Source of the DNA: Tetramitus jugosus
Lineage: Eukaryota > Heterolobosea > Eutetramitea > Acrasida > Vahlkampfiidae
Assembly: GCA_937625935.1 (NCBI GenBank)
Contig: OW569350.1
Coordinates: 310,001 to 374,000 of the forward strand
Direction: 5' to 3'
DNA length: 64,000 nt
Made by a program: the position numbers and the translations under genes. A model generated the notes under the pieces. That model saw nothing but the letters and a program-made list of their open reading frames with translations. It made no database searches and was not told the DNA's origin. Shown piece after piece: positions 39,559 through 49,572 of the stretch (position 1 is its first letter; every line of letters starts with the position of its first letter).

Positions 39559-40293
39559 TTACAATGCATCAATCAAAGAGTTCTTCATGTCAGAGACAAT
39601 GTTTTGTGCCTTCTTGTCTCTCAGGTTGAATATACTTTCAACAACAGAAATCTCTGTACTTGTCGTATTGAAACCACAGAATGCACTCCAATCGTTGACA
39701 ACCAAACCAGCACGGATGGATTGACTACCTCTGTTGATTGTACCTGCAACAATTGGGACTTGCAACAGGGAAGACAACTTGTCTTGCTCCTTGATGGAGG
39801 TCTTTGGATGAACGAGTCCACCATTGTTGCTAAACACGCAGTAGCTTCCAACCAATGGATTACCTGCAATTGTTGTACGGAAGACTTCAACGCCCAAAAC
39901 ATCTTGAATCATTTCCTCAGTGTTCTTATCAATGTCCTTGTGAACCAAAGCAACGTGATCATTGCATGCAATACAGTTACCTAGTGCACTCAAACGTTCT
40001 TCCACACGTTGAACAACAACAGTGTCTGGCAATGTGTTTCTCAAGTGCAAGAGTTCTTGGTCAGTTGCAGTACTTGGCAGCAAAAGACCATTCTTGTTAC
40101 CAACACACATGGTACCAATGATTCTGCAGTCGGCAACTGATGCGTAACAGACTGGGATGTGTTCGGAGAGTTCTGACTCAAAAGAGGAGAAAAAGTTGGA
40201 GGAGAGACCTTGAGCGACCAAGCAGTAAGAGTTGGTCAAGACACTGAATACACCAATGTCTGAGCTATTTTCAAAAACGGTTCTTGTGGCCAT
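39559..40293 (-). CDS. EIF6: Eukaryotic translation initiation factor 6
   Basis: The protein has 244 residues, the usual length, and is colinear with eIF6 throughout, including [20 protein letters not shown] at the start, the NKNGLLLP and NNGGLVHP pentein-repeat motifs, [19 protein letters not shown] and a C-terminal tail. eIF6 binds the 60S subunit during biogenesis and blocks premature joining with 40S; it is released by SBDS and EFL1. The upstream leader (40294-40490) is a CAA-rich tract. Confidence 0.98.
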   Translation of the reverse strand: MATRTVFENSSDIGVFSVLTNSYCLVAQGLSSNFFSSFESELSEHIPVCYASVADCRIIGTMCVGNKNGLLLPSTATDQELLHLRNTLPDTVVVQRVEERLSALGNCIACNDHVALVHKDIDKNTEEMIQDVLGVEVFRTTIAGNPLVGSYCVFSNNGGLVHPKTSIKEQDKLSSLLQVPIVAGTINRGSQSIRAGLVVNDWSAFCGFNTTSTEISVVESIFNLRDKKAQNIVSDMKNSLIDAL

Positions 40294-40667
40294 GTTTAAC
40301 TAATTGTGTTCGTTTGTTGTTGTTGTTGTTGTTGCTGTTGTTGTTGATTTGTTTTTTGTTGAAACGTGTCGAGCAAAAAAAAATGCGCAAGTCGGTTTGT
40401 ACTTTGCTCGTGTGTGTGTTGGGTTGCTGATCGCTGTTGTGCTTTCTGTTGTGTGTGATAAAAAAGTTCAACTTTTATATTGAGCATGCGACGAAATCAG
40501 GTGAGTGAACACGCAGGCTGCAAATGAATCGGAGAATAGAAAAGAAATACTGTTTTCTCCAGTGTTGTAATGCGATGCGATAAAGGAATATTCATACAGA
40601 ATTTTGAAGAAGAGTTTTTTTCGTGCAGGAGCTAAATTGCATGTCAAAGACTTATCAAGCAGGTCCT

Positions 40668-42677
40668 CTAATCATATTTATTTAAGAATATGACGGTGAC
40701 GCTGACATCATCAAAGAACCTTCTTCTTCTTTCAGGAGATTGGTGGAGCGCCGTTTGGAGTCTCAAATACTCATCTGTAGAATGGCAATACTTTGTCATT
40801 GCTCTTTGGAGAATATTTGTAATCAAAACGTCACACACATTGCCTTCCTTTCGATTTCCTGTTGTTGCAGTTGTCATGTGTTGAATACAATACTCTTGCA
40901 CAATATCAATCACTTGTTGATTCGATAAGAAGTCGAACAAACCATCAGTTGCTAACACAATAAATTCGTTTCCCATCGATGGATCAACAGAAAACTCTGT
41001 AATCTCTGGCTCAACTGTAATATAGGGAGGATTCCAAGCTCTTCCTGCCGTATTCATCCATTGTGACGATGATTCGTGCTTGAAGGCAATATCACCAAAA
41101 GCTCTAGTAGGTTGTAGTTTTCCCTTGATTCTTCCACTGCAAACAATATCGTTCTCATGTGGAAACAGACGTTGTAATCGCTCTAGTTCAGTGGGATCAC
41201 TGGCTTTATGATCCCTGGAGCATTGAATCGCTTCTAGAGAGCCAATCTTCCTAGCACTATTTCTCTTGTTGTCTTGACTCAGCAACACATTTGCATCAGT
41301 TCTCCTAGCTAAGATGCAACGACAGTCACCAGCATTTGCTACGTACATTTTGTTTTGGTAGAAATACGTAACAAGGGCACATGATCCAGCCAAGCAATCC
41401 TTGGGAACAAAAGGATGGTTGTGATGTTCACCATACACACCATTGTTCCAAGCAGAAGAATTCGCACTTTCGTTACAATGAGCGATAATTTTTGCCGCGC
41501 TTTCATTCAGGAAACGGGCATCTACGGACTGAAAAGCATGAGCGATTGCCATGGGAATAGCTTTGGACTCGTCAAAGAACAACCTTAGTTTTCTGACACT
41601 TTCCAATTGGTCCGGGCTTTGTTGTGCCTCCTCTAGTAACCTCCATTGTTCCTTTGTGTAGTTTAGCGTGTCAAGCAACCAACTCTTCTTTTGTATACTG
41701 TGGATTCTTCTGTCGTGCACATAGGAAATGTAGCGTTGTATCGTTTCTAGCAAGTGATCATGAACGTATTGACTGCAGGATGAACCTCCGTGTCCATCCA
41801 TCATCGCAAAAGCATATGCTACTGAAGAGTTGTTCACTCTATTCTTTTCATCAACAGTGGTCGTTGTTGGGCAGTGGAAAATTTTGGAGAACTTGGACCG
41901 GTCTTCCATGGCTACATTAGAGGCGAAGCAGTTCATGTGCACTTGGTCAATCATGTCCTTCAAGTGGGCACTGGTTGACATTTTCGCGGTTTGTATTTCT
42001 CCGTTGCAACTATTCTTGTCGTTGTTACTCATTGTTGATTGTTCCTTGTTTGTTGTATTCGAGCTTATTTTGCTGATGCATTGTTGTTGTTGTGAGAAGG
42101 TAGTGGATAACCGTTTTTCGTGGTGTTGATGCGAAGCAGCTCGGGTGTCGCACTCTGGTGAACAGGAAGAAAGGTCACCGAGAATTAAATCTTCATGACC
42201 GCCCAAACTACTCATACTGTAGTGACTGCTGACACCGCGCACGTGATATCGCTTTCTCTGTGATGGCATTTTCTTGTCTTCAAAATTTTCATTTTCCTTA
42301 TTGTTGGTGTTACTGTTGTTGTGGTTATTGTTATTATTACTATTATTTGTTGAAGGAGTCATTGTGGTGGATGGTTGACTGGAAGCAGAGAGGTGAATTA
42401 TTTGTCCATGGGGAGTAATGTGATTGCGAACCAGCTCTATGTACTTGTCATGCTTTTCACAACATGGTCCGCGTTGAAAATCTGTTCCAGCTTGATGTTG
42501 ATAACTATGGTTATGGTTGAATGAGGAGGGCGATTGTTGTGACTGACAGCAGAAGGATTCAGCAGTGCATTCAGCGCAAAGACACATGGGAGCAGATTGA
42601 GATGGCATTGGTATGGGAGATTGGTTGTTGTTGAATGGTGATGACGATGATTGTTCCATGTGACTCTGAGTTTGCAT
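40668..42677 (-). CDS. PP2C-family protein phosphatase (PDP-like)
   Basis: The protein has 669 residues from ATG 42677; the 49 upstream codons begin with TTG and are not counted. The first ~250 residues are disordered (Gln, Asn, Ser, His). The catalytic domain has the metal-binding MMDGHGG, the VANAGDCRC strand, DHKASDPTE, PTRAFGDIAFK, ATDGLFDFLS and a final DDVSVTVI (usual DNxS/T). The PPYITVEPE segment before the late motifs resembles pyruvate dehydrogenase phosphatases, but no presequence is seen here. It is a Mg/Mn-dependent Ser/Thr phosphatase of unknown substrate. AATAAA occurs within the last codons. Confidence 0.9.
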   Translation of the reverse strand: MQTQSHMEQSSSSPFNNNQSPIPMPSQSAPMCLCAECTAESFCCQSQQSPSSFNHNHSYQHQAGTDFQRGPCCEKHDKYIELVRNHITPHGQIIHLSASSQPSTTMTPSTNNSNNNNNHNNSNTNNKENENFEDKKMPSQRKRYHVRGVSSHYSMSSLGGHEDLILGDLSSCSPECDTRAASHQHHEKRLSTTFSQQQQCISKISSNTTNKEQSTMSNNDKNSCNGEIQTAKMSTSAHLKDMIDQVHMNCFASNVAMEDRSKFSKIFHCPTTTTVDEKNRVNNSSVAYAFAMMDGHGGSSCSQYVHDHLLETIQRYISYVHDRRIHSIQKKSWLLDTLNYTKEQWRLLEEAQQSPDQLESVRKLRLFFDESKAIPMAIAHAFQSVDARFLNESAAKIIAHCNESANSSAWNNGVYGEHHNHPFVPKDCLAGSCALVTYFYQNKMYVANAGDCRCILARRTDANVLLSQDNKRNSARKIGSLEAIQCSRDHKASDPTELERLQRLFPHENDIVCSGRIKGKLQPTRAFGDIAFKHESSSQWMNTAGRAWNPPYITVEPEITEFSVDPSMGNEFIVLATDGLFDFLSNQQVIDIVQEYCIQHMTTATTGNRKEGNVCDVLITNILQRAMTKYCHSTDEYLRLQTALHQSPERRRRFFDDVSVTVIFLNKYD

Positions 42678-43104
42678 GGTAATGGATGAACAATCAATCG
42701 AGTAGTAGTTGTGGTGGTAGATGTGATGTTGTTGAGTCTTTTCGAAGTCAGAATTCTCATGATTAAGAACATGGTGGAAGCAAGTGTCCCGAATCGCAGT
42801 CGAGTTTGAGTGAGGACACAACAAACAAATTTGATGGGCTAAATAGAGCCCCTGTAGGTTGTCAAAGCCTGCTAGAGCCGTTCTGTTGTCGAAGTTTGAC
42901 GAATCCCTATTCGTTCATATACTATAAAAAGTGCGAACCTGAATCCCCCTGGAGCACAAAAAACGACTCACCCAACAAACGAAAGGACGCGCCAACAACA
43001 AAAATCATGATTCGCTAAAGTCTGAATGGGATTCGGGTTTCCATTTTCTCACCTGAAACGAAAGTGGGAATAATTTATTGTCTCTTAGTTGATGTGCGTT
43101 TCGT

Positions 43105-45375
43105 TTAGCATGGCAAGTCTTCAGGCTCGCATGATACGAATGCTTCGCATGCATAGAAGGCAGGCAAACCAAGATGGTTCAGAATGTCTGCAGTTTGAGT
43201 GTTTCTGTCCTGAGCACGCTCATAAAACTCTCTTGGATCATTGCCTGGGTACAGGGCAGTGTGCTTTTGAGATTGATGCATGTAGATGCTTTGAATCTTT
43301 GTGTTCATTTCAGCTCTGCTCATTGGCAAGAAGACATGAGTCTCATGTGGTTCAAACTCTTGCCATGCGCCTCTGTACAGCCAAACCTTCATCTTTCCTT
43401 CAGTGTGTTCATTGCGCTTCTCCGCAGGATACAACTCCTCCAGTGCTTGCTTAATAGCAAAGTAGCAACATCTGTGAGTACCGTGCGGATCAGTCAAATC
43501 TGCGGCAACAAAAATATGCTTTGGATTCTCCTTGATCAACAGATCCTTCACCATTTCGACGTCCTTGTGCGACAATGGATTCTTTTCGACCTTTCCAGTA
43601 TGGTAGAATGGCAAGTCCAAAAAGATGCAGTCTCTGTCACCGTTCATACCCAACTTTTCAACAGCGTTCATTGCTTCAGATCTTCTGATGTTACCCTTCA
43701 ACTTTTGTCTGACTTCAGAGTCGACGAATTCAGAGTTGTTTGCGTTGGATTCTCTGTCAGGACCGAACAATGTCTGATCAATCAAGTGCTGCAAGTTGAG
43801 CTTGAGACCATCAGGTGTCACATATTCAGTTGCCATCAAGTTTGCAAATCGCAAGTGATATCTCAAGACATTGTCAGCAACAGCAACAGAACCGTTGGTC
43901 ATGTACACAGCTCTAATACCACAATCGACACTGCTGTCATTAGCAAGGTTTGGATTCTGTTCCTTGAGGGCCTGTCTTCTCACCTTGACCAATCGACTCA
44001 TCAATCCTCCCATACAAATGACATCATCATCTGGATGAGGAGAGAAGATCAATACCTTTTCTGATGGATCACAAGGAATCAACTGCTTTTGATTCTTTTG
44101 CAGTGTAATTCTTCCGAGCAAGTTCTCAAAAATTTCTCTGCACAGAGAATCAATTTCACCTCGACTGTAGATGATGAGCGACGATAGCTCATGCTCATAA
44201 AAATCATTTTCGGTCAAATCGCAAATTGGCTTCTTTGAGTGCAGAGCACAGTAGATGATGGCCTTCTTTCTGTGCTCAAAATTGGACCAAAATTGATTCA
44301 AGTCTTGATCAGGTCCCAGTGCGATCCATGGACATTGAACACGCTTCAAGCTCAAACCAGCAGCCTCATCCACATAGAAGGTAGCATTCTTGTGAATTCT
44401 GAGGAATGCAGCAGGACATTCGGAGGGACTAGACAACTTATCTTCCAAAGCCTTCTTCACAATGGCCATCTTGTTCTCACCTGTTGCAATCAAAATAATT
44501 TCTCTGCAGTCCATCACAGTTCCCGTTCCCATTGTAATGGCCTTGTGAGGAACATTGACCTCTCCACCAAAAGCAGATGCAGCATCAACACCTATTCAGA
44601 TTATTCAGTCAATAATTAACACAAACAGAAATGATAAATTAGTTATCCTCCTACTAGAGAGAAGAAGAGGAAGTGGGAAGAAAGAGAGACACATACGAGT
44701 GGTGTTGTGCAAAGCAACCATTCTAGTTCTATCGGACAATAGACTTGGTGGTTCATTGAATCCAATGTGTCCTGTTCTACCAATACCAACCAATGCCAAA
44801 TCAATGCCACCAAAGGATTGAATCTTTGCTTCATAATCCAAACAGAATGCCTCTACTTGATCAATTGGCAATGTACCATCAGGAATATGAATGTTTTCTC
44901 TTGGGATGTCAACATGCTTGAAGAATGTGTCATTCATAAACTTGTGATACGAGTTTTTGTCTGTTGGTGGCATTGGATAATACCTACAAACAACAACAAG
45001 TTAGCGGATGACGCCAAAAAAAAATTCATCATGTTAGCTTTCATCACAACACAGTAACAACCAACTGAACAACAATATCAACAAACAAGCAAAGAAAGCT
45101 AATAAGCTAAAAAATACTTACTCATCAAGATTGAATGTAATGACATTGTAGAATGAGAGACCTTCTTCCTTGTGCAATCGAATCAACTCTCTGTATGTGC
45201 TCACAGGTGTGCTACCAGTTGGCAAACACAACACAACCTTCTCATTCTTGGCTTGTCTGTCGCGAATCAGTGTTGCAACACGCAAAGCAACAGCTTTGGC
45301 GATATCAGATGGAGACTTGTAAATGAGAACGTTCTTGGAGGTGTAGTTGATTTGGTTCAGAGCTGAGATGTCCAT
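43105..45375 (-). CDS. Glucosamine-6-phosphate deaminase fused to PIG-L/LmbE-type deacetylase, three exons
   Basis: Exons (minus strand) are 45375-45122, 44983-44697 and 44591-43105, joined by GT-AG introns of 138 and 105 nt; the joins restore FNLDEYYPM and [12 protein letters not shown]. The product has 675 residues. The first ~265 are NagB-like ([34 protein letters not shown]), which converts glucosamine-6-P to fructose-6-P and ammonia. From about 360, [17 protein letters not shown] is the Zn-binding motif of the PIG-L/LmbE deacetylase family. The same two-domain order is known from bacterial NagB-like proteins, so one polypeptide may both deacetylate and deaminate an amino sugar. Two introns and normal composition argue against recent transfer. 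Confidence 0.88.
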
Positions 45376-45646
45376 TCCTGCAAAGTGAAGATGATGATTT
45401 TTGGTTGTTTGAGGGTGTTCGGTTTTTTTTCACAAGGTTTTCCGGCGGAATATCCAACGCTTGATCAAATGTGAAGTGGGCCTGGAATTTTTCATGTGAA
45501 ACGTCATTGACGGCATAGAACAGGAGCAATCACCCACGTACTTTTTCTGGCGTTCCTGTCACTTTTAACTTTTCTTCCTCTTGGTGTTGCACGAACCGTG
45601 TCCAGATAATCTTTTCTGGGCTAGGAGATTACAAAATGGAAAGCAG
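45376..45646. other. Intergenic leader of the NagB-PIG-L gene
   Basis: These 271 bp contain the 5' flank of the minus-strand NagB-PIG-L gene. On the minus strand a pyrimidine-poor stretch ends in TTTGCAG, 2 bp before the ATG, which could be the acceptor of a 5'-UTR intron. Nothing else is recognisable. Confidence 0.3.
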
Positions 45647-45742
45647 GACGTATAGCTTAGAGGCAGAGCGAAGGATCAGGGGTTGCTTGCCAACGTCGCA
45701 TCCAACATTATCCTTAGACGTGTGTTCGACTCGCACTGTGTC
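45647..45742 (+). ncRNA. tRNA-like pol III unit with oversized anticodon loop
   Basis: The sequence folds as a cloverleaf: acceptor GGACGTA/TGTGTCC, D arm GCTT/GAGC, anticodon stem AAGGA/TCCTT and T arm GTGTG-TTCGACT-CGCAC. Box A (TAGCTTAGAGG) and box B (GTTCGACTC) match the pol III consensus, and a T4 run follows. The anticodon loop is 35 nt, as if it held a 28-nt intron. If spliced at the usual site it would give AGG with C rather than U at position 33, which is very unusual. It is therefore more likely a tRNA-derived SINE head or a pseudo-tRNA than a working tRNA. Confidence 0.55.
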
Positions 45743-45919
45743 CTGTTTTGCCTTAATCCCTTCGGTCCAGCAAGAACAAAAGGCTTTTAAGGCAATTTTC
45801 TTGGCTTTAATGGATGGCTAGGTGTGGATACCCCTCCTATTCACCCGTTCACGAATGTCTTGCTTTCTTTTCCGCCGCAACGTGGTGCGTGAGCACCATT
45901 TGTTGTATTAAAAAAAACA
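45743..45919 (+). mobile_element. SINE body or short LINE remnant ending in the family tail
   Basis: The stretch runs from the T-run of the tRNA-like unit to CACCATTTGTTGTATT plus A8, the same 3' tail motif as the LINE copies (consensus near CAACCANTGGTTGTNTT-An). A small hairpin (TGGTGC/GCACCA) precedes the tail. With the tRNA-like head it could be a SINE borrowing the LINE 3' end. No target duplication is visible. Confidence 0.5.
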
Positions 45920-45978
45920 ACCGATTCTCCAGGCCATTGGTGATGTCTTGAACGGCGTCTGCATCCAGGACATACAGG

Positions 45979-46010
45979 TTTTTTTAATACAACCAGAGCA
46001 GTTGCGACGC
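45979..46010 (-). mobile_element. 3' tail of an older LINE/SINE copy
   Basis: Read on the minus strand, GCAACTGCTCTGGTTGTATT plus A7 is another copy of the family tail. Its upstream part was separated from it by the later LINE insertion, whose target duplication begins at 46011; the continuation resumes after 50441. Confidence 0.5.
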
Positions 46011-46026
46011 TCGCACAGGTCTGAGG
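46011..46026. repeat. Target-site duplication of the outer LINE, left copy
   Basis: TCGCACAGGTCTGAGG here is repeated exactly at 50426-50441, flanking the outer LINE directly at its A tail (46027 onward). Confidence 0.9.
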
Positions 46027-46221
46027 TTTTTTTTTTTTAAAACAACACGTAGTTGCTCACTTTATTGTGTATCATTCTTTCAAATAGTAGGGACTTTTTA
46101 ACTTTCAGTATTTTCCGTTCAGTTCCGTGTCCACCAGAGACAACCGGAAATTCCAGTAAAGTTTCGGTTCAGATCATCGTTTTTAAGTTTCAGGCGGAAT
46201 CTGAAAGTAAATTTGCTTTTA

Positions 46222-47250
46222 TTAAAAACTTGGTTCAAAGTAGCCCCAATCTCTCTTCAGATTGTACATACCGAGTGCAATAAAGATACAGGCCAACAAA
46301 CGGCGATCCCCATGATAGAACGAGTCTTCTTTGTTCACTGATCTGCATATCTTGAAATGGGCGTTCATATTTTCGATAATGACTTGCTCTCGCCTTGATA
46401 AAACATCGAATACACGTTGATCGTTGGTCTTTACCTGGCAAGGCTTGAAGCCGGGGACAACATAGCAAATGCCATAAAATCCTGGATCAGCAAGAGCGAA
46501 GGTATCACCATCGAGGATGTATTTGAAGAAATGGTTGTATGTTGCTGCGAGTGCATCATGAACACGTCCTGGTATCATGGTAACGAAGGCAACTACTCTG
46601 CCAGTGAAGTCTAGTAAAATTTGTGTTGATCTTCCATGCATATGATAGTGCCCATTGTATTGCACGCTTTGACGGGATCTTGGTCTTCTTGTTCTATGAA
46701 TGGTGTTGTCGATTACACATTTGATTTGAGGATGTAAACGACTGTGTTCGTCCGTGATGATTGCATTAGGAATATACTGACAAAAATACTCCACCAATCT
46801 TGGTAAGATTTCATCTAACACTTTCGTCACATAGCCTACAGAAACATTGAAAATAAAGGCAAGGTGTTTGTTTCCTTTGTATTGTATGACAAAGTGCAAC
46901 CCCATCAACACCTTGTTCTCAAATGAGAGCAACAGAGAGGAATCAATCAGTTCTTTTCTATGCTTCTCCATTCCATTAACAATCAAATCAAATTCGCTAT
47001 GGGTGATGAATAGGTATTCCTTAAACAAACTTGGTCGTTGGACAAATCTCTTGTAGACGTTATTATGCTTTAGTGTTTGTCTCTTTCTTTTGACTACTCC
47101 TCTGCCCATTCCTTTGTTGGTTAGTAACGCTTCCATCTCCCATCGAAAGGGGTAATCGATATGACTCTCAAAATTCAAAAAATTAACGTATGAAGGCAAA
47201 GTAAATCGATTGACACTGCGACATGTCGAATTCATCATGAGAGGAACCAT
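46222..47250 (-). CDS. PIF/Harbinger DDE transposase
   Basis: The protein has 342 residues from the ATG at 47250. A helical N-terminal part is followed by a DDE_Tnp_4-type catalytic core. The three acidic residues are visible in CVIDNTIHRTR (first Asp), FALADPGFYG (second Asp) and QVIIENMNAHFK (Glu); PGRVHD corresponds to the conserved PGSxHD motif between them. It is expected to cut and insert the element together with the Myb-like protein. The start codon overlaps the stop of the upstream ORF by one base (TGATG on the minus strand). HARBI1-type domesticated genes share the fold, but the terminal repeats mark this one as a transposon. Confidence 0.92.
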   Translation of the reverse strand: MVPLMMNSTCRSVNRFTLPSYVNFLNFESHIDYPFRWEMEALLTNKGMGRGVVKRKRQTLKHNNVYKRFVQRPSLFKEYLFITHSEFDLIVNGMEKHRKELIDSSLLLSFENKVLMGLHFVIQYKGNKHLAFIFNVSVGYVTKVLDEILPRLVEYFCQYIPNAIITDEHSRLHPQIKCVIDNTIHRTRRPRSRQSVQYNGHYHMHGRSTQILLDFTGRVVAFVTMIPGRVHDALAATYNHFFKYILDGDTFALADPGFYGICYVVPGFKPCQVKTNDQRVFDVLSRREQVIIENMNAHFKICRSVNKEDSFYHGDRRLLACIFIALGMYNLKRDWGYFEPSF

Positions 47251-48146
47251 CAATTGGGGATATCGTTTTTTGATTGATTTGATTTCATCATATTCATTAT
47301 ATTCATCATCATCATCGTTTGCATTTGTCGATGCTCTCTTTCCTCTCTTAATAGTTGTTGCTGTTGCTGTTGCTGTTGTTCTTGCATTTTCAGCATCATG
47401 ACCATGAGCATATGGTGCATATCACTTCTGTCTTTTCTTTCTTCTCTCTGTTCTCTAATATCATTCAAAACTTCCCGATGTTGTTTCTCTTTCTGACGAA
47501 TTCGGTTGTTTCTGACTGCTTCCTTTCTGGTCATCTCATTTCCTCGTTCAGTGTAATCTTGTGAGGATGATATTTCGTCAGATTGAACAGTGTCAGCAAG
47601 TTGTTCCTCATCATAGCGATGCATATCCTCAGATCGTGGAGACAAAGTATGTTCAGATCTTGCATAGTTTTGAGAGCCATTTTCGACCTCCCGTTCCTCT
47701 TCATTTTCAAAGTTGTCGATCAGTTCCTCAGTATCCTCGCGTTCAGCATTCCTTGAGATTGTATCAACGATAGAAGCTCTCAACTTGGTACCTGATTTTG
47801 GATTCAAATGTCTATTTTTCTTAGTTCTCACATACTCAACATGATTCTTCAGATTCTTTTCGTCTCTCTTCAAAGCCTGAACTTTTTTGTCCTGCATTAT
47901 TGCTCTCCAATTGCCTTTGTAGTAAATGTATGCATCAACGATTACTTGTGATTCTTCAGTAGTCAAATTCTTCTTCCTTTTTCTTGCAGAAGTTGATGCA
48001 GGAGAAGGAGGTTCCTTCCTCTTTTGTGGTGTGGTTTGTGATGCTGATTGACTGTGTCTGGTATTGTACCTTTGACCTTGGCCTTCATCACTTGGATCTC
48101 CAAGTGATGGTGATGGTGGTGGTGATTGGGTGTGGTCGTCTGTCAT
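47250..48146 (-). CDS. Myb/SANT-like DNA-binding protein of the Harbinger element
   Basis: The protein has 298 residues. A Ser/Pro-rich N-terminus with a basic patch (ARKRKKNLTTEE) leads into a Myb/SANT-like helical domain near 62-115 (VIVDAYIYYKGNWRAIMQDK, with a conserved Trp). The C-terminal half is charged and coiled-coil-like, with a Gln run and Met-rich end. In PIF/Harbinger elements this partner helps nuclear import and binding of terminal sequences by the transposase. Its stop overlaps the transposase ATG. Confidence 0.85.
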   Translation of the reverse strand: MTDDHTQSPPPSPSLGDPSDEGQGQRYNTRHSQSASQTTPQKRKEPPSPASTSARKRKKNLTTEESQVIVDAYIYYKGNWRAIMQDKKVQALKRDEKNLKNHVEYVRTKKNRHLNPKSGTKLRASIVDTISRNAEREDTEELIDNFENEEEREVENGSQNYARSEHTLSPRSEDMHRYDEEQLADTVQSDEISSSQDYTERGNEMTRKEAVRNNRIRQKEKQHREVLNDIREQREERKDRSDMHHMLMVMMLKMQEQQQQQQQQLLREEREHRQMQTMMMMNIMNMMKSNQSKNDIPN

Positions 48147-48299
48147 CTTGGTTGTTTTTTTATTTGAACAGAAGCCCTTTTTATTCAGATAACTTTCAGA
48201 TTACGTGGCCTCCGGAAAGTTAAAAAACGTTTACAAGTTTTCCTTTCCGTTCCGAAGAACTCCGTGGGTAAAAAGTCCCTAGTTTCTCTTATTCTCACT

Positions 48300-48358
48300 G
48301 TGCCGCTCGAAGAGCGGCACTTATCTTTCCTTTCAGTGACGCTCGGAGAGCGTTACTG
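48300..48358 (-). other. Paired 3'-UTR hairpins of the outer LINE
   Basis: There are two stem-loops just after the LINE stop codon (read on the minus strand). The first is 48334-48358 (11 positions per arm, one mismatch, triloop TCC). The second is 48300-48320 (perfect 9-bp stem GTGCCGCTC/GAGCGGCAC, triloop TTC). The inner LINE copy has the same arrangement with different stem sequences. Confidence 0.8.
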
Positions 48359-49475
48359 CTGTTTGTAGTCTTTTGATTGCTGGTAGAGTGTGTGCAAAGT
48401 AGCGATGCAGCGACTCTTTACCCAACTAACAAAGCTTCGTGCCTTGCGATGGGCTAGTTCTAACTTCATTCCATTCTTCACCAATGCATCCACAACTTCG
48501 TCAAGAGCTTCACTCTCAATGCCCATCATTCCGGAGAGGTACTCCCGACTGGTCTTCCGGGATCTCGGGAGAAGTACCCCGTTTCTGAAAACTACCTTGT
48601 CAAACCACAAATTCACAGTCGACCCTCGATGCAATGGGAGTCTGAGCAGTTTGTTATAAACTTCCAACACAAGTTTTCGACGAGCATCGATTGCACACTT
48701 GCACCTGATCAGACAGTGAATGATGGTTTCGGACTCAGTGCCGCACCTTGGACACTGATCCGGTTTGTCATCATCATACAAATCATTACACACTGCTCTA
48801 GTATGTAATGTGCCGCTTCTGATCTGTGCATGGAACCATTCCAATTGACGATCTATCACAAAGGGGTTCTTGAAAAACTCGAATTGGTTCTTGTGCTCCA
48901 TTGCGGCAGATTGCAACCACCACTCTGGATATTGATCAATTGTGGCCTTTCGTTCCCTGAAGATCATTTCTTTAAGGTCATCTCGACCTCTGGCGTATTG
49001 TCCATTACATCGGATTATTTGCATAAACCCCTTTGAGGGATGTAAATCCTTACTCATACATTCTGGCATTGCCTTGACAGCGACTATCAACTCCTGATAA
49101 GTCTTTAGGCCGAATCCTCTGCCGATCTCAGTTTTTAGTGCCTCGAAACTTCTAACTTCGCCATCTTGCAGTAGTTGTTGCTTCTGATAGAGTCCCGCTC
49201 TGCTCAGTAACCTCAATTGTCGTGTTGTAAGGTAATTTGACAAATTACACCCCTCGCAACGACTATGAGAGTCATCAGTGATGATAATTCCTCTCTTGTG
49301 CAATCTAACAGCACACCATTTCATAAAGGAGTGTTTGACGCAGTTGATTCTGTGGTCCAATTGGAAGACGTTCTCCAATTGGAACGTGTATTGTTGCTTG
49401 ATATACTCAAGTGAGTCGTACCACAGAATCCTAGCATCCTCATCTCTCTTCCCTCTCATCATAGCCTTCACAAAC
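48353..49475 (-). pseudogene. C-terminal part of LINE ORF (zinc-knuckle region), 5'-truncated
   Basis: An open frame of about 374 codons ends at 48353. It lacks the endonuclease and reverse transcriptase domains and keeps only the region after them, including a CCHC zinc knuckle (CPRCGTESETIIHCLIRC, spacing C-x2-C-x8-H-x4-C) as in other LINE ORF2 C-termini. Beyond 49475 the frame continues on the other side of the inner LINE insertion (50415-50429). The first in-frame initiator-like codon is a GTG at 49471, so it is a truncated fragment and not a working gene. The frame itself has no internal stop. Confidence 0.82.
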
Positions 49476-49490
49476 AGTGCTGTGCGTCGC
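49476..49490. repeat. Target-site duplication of the inner LINE, left copy
   Basis: AGTGCTGTGCGTCGC here is repeated exactly at 50415-50429 and directly abuts the A/T tail of the inner LINE. Confidence 0.92.
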
Positions 49491-49572
49491 TTTTTTTTTT
49501 TTTTTTTTATTTTTTAAATACAACCATTGGTTGCTCATTTTACTTCTTTGTTGATTCTCTGTATCGGTTTCG

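Larger units (their letters stand above)
46090..48279 (-). mobile_element. PIF/Harbinger DNA transposon, apparently intact
   Basis: The ~2190-bp element is bounded by inverted termini GGGACTTTTTA (46090 inward, and the reverse complement ending at 48279), each with an adjoining TA. It encodes a DDE transposase and a Myb/SANT-like protein, the two-gene set of PIF/Harbinger elements, both without internal stops. Subterminal repeats of AACTTTC/CTGAAAGT occur at both ends. It sits in the 3' UTR of the outer LINE: the flanks joined together restore the LINE 3' UTR. The target duplication is either TA or a 3-bp CTA/TAG; the exact boundary is ambiguous. Confidence 0.9.

Noticed and set aside
43105-45375. 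Recent bacterial transfer of the NagB-PIG-L gene
   Set aside because: Two spliceosomal introns and ordinary base composition do not support a recent event.
45647-45742. Functional intron-containing tRNA-Pro (AGG)
   Set aside because: The spliced loop would have C at position 33 and an unusual flank; a pseudo-tRNA or SINE head is more likely, though not proven.
46222-48146. Host-domesticated HARBI1/NAIF1-like gene pair
   Set aside because: Inverted terminal repeats flank the pair and the block interrupts a LINE 3' UTR, so it is a mobile element.
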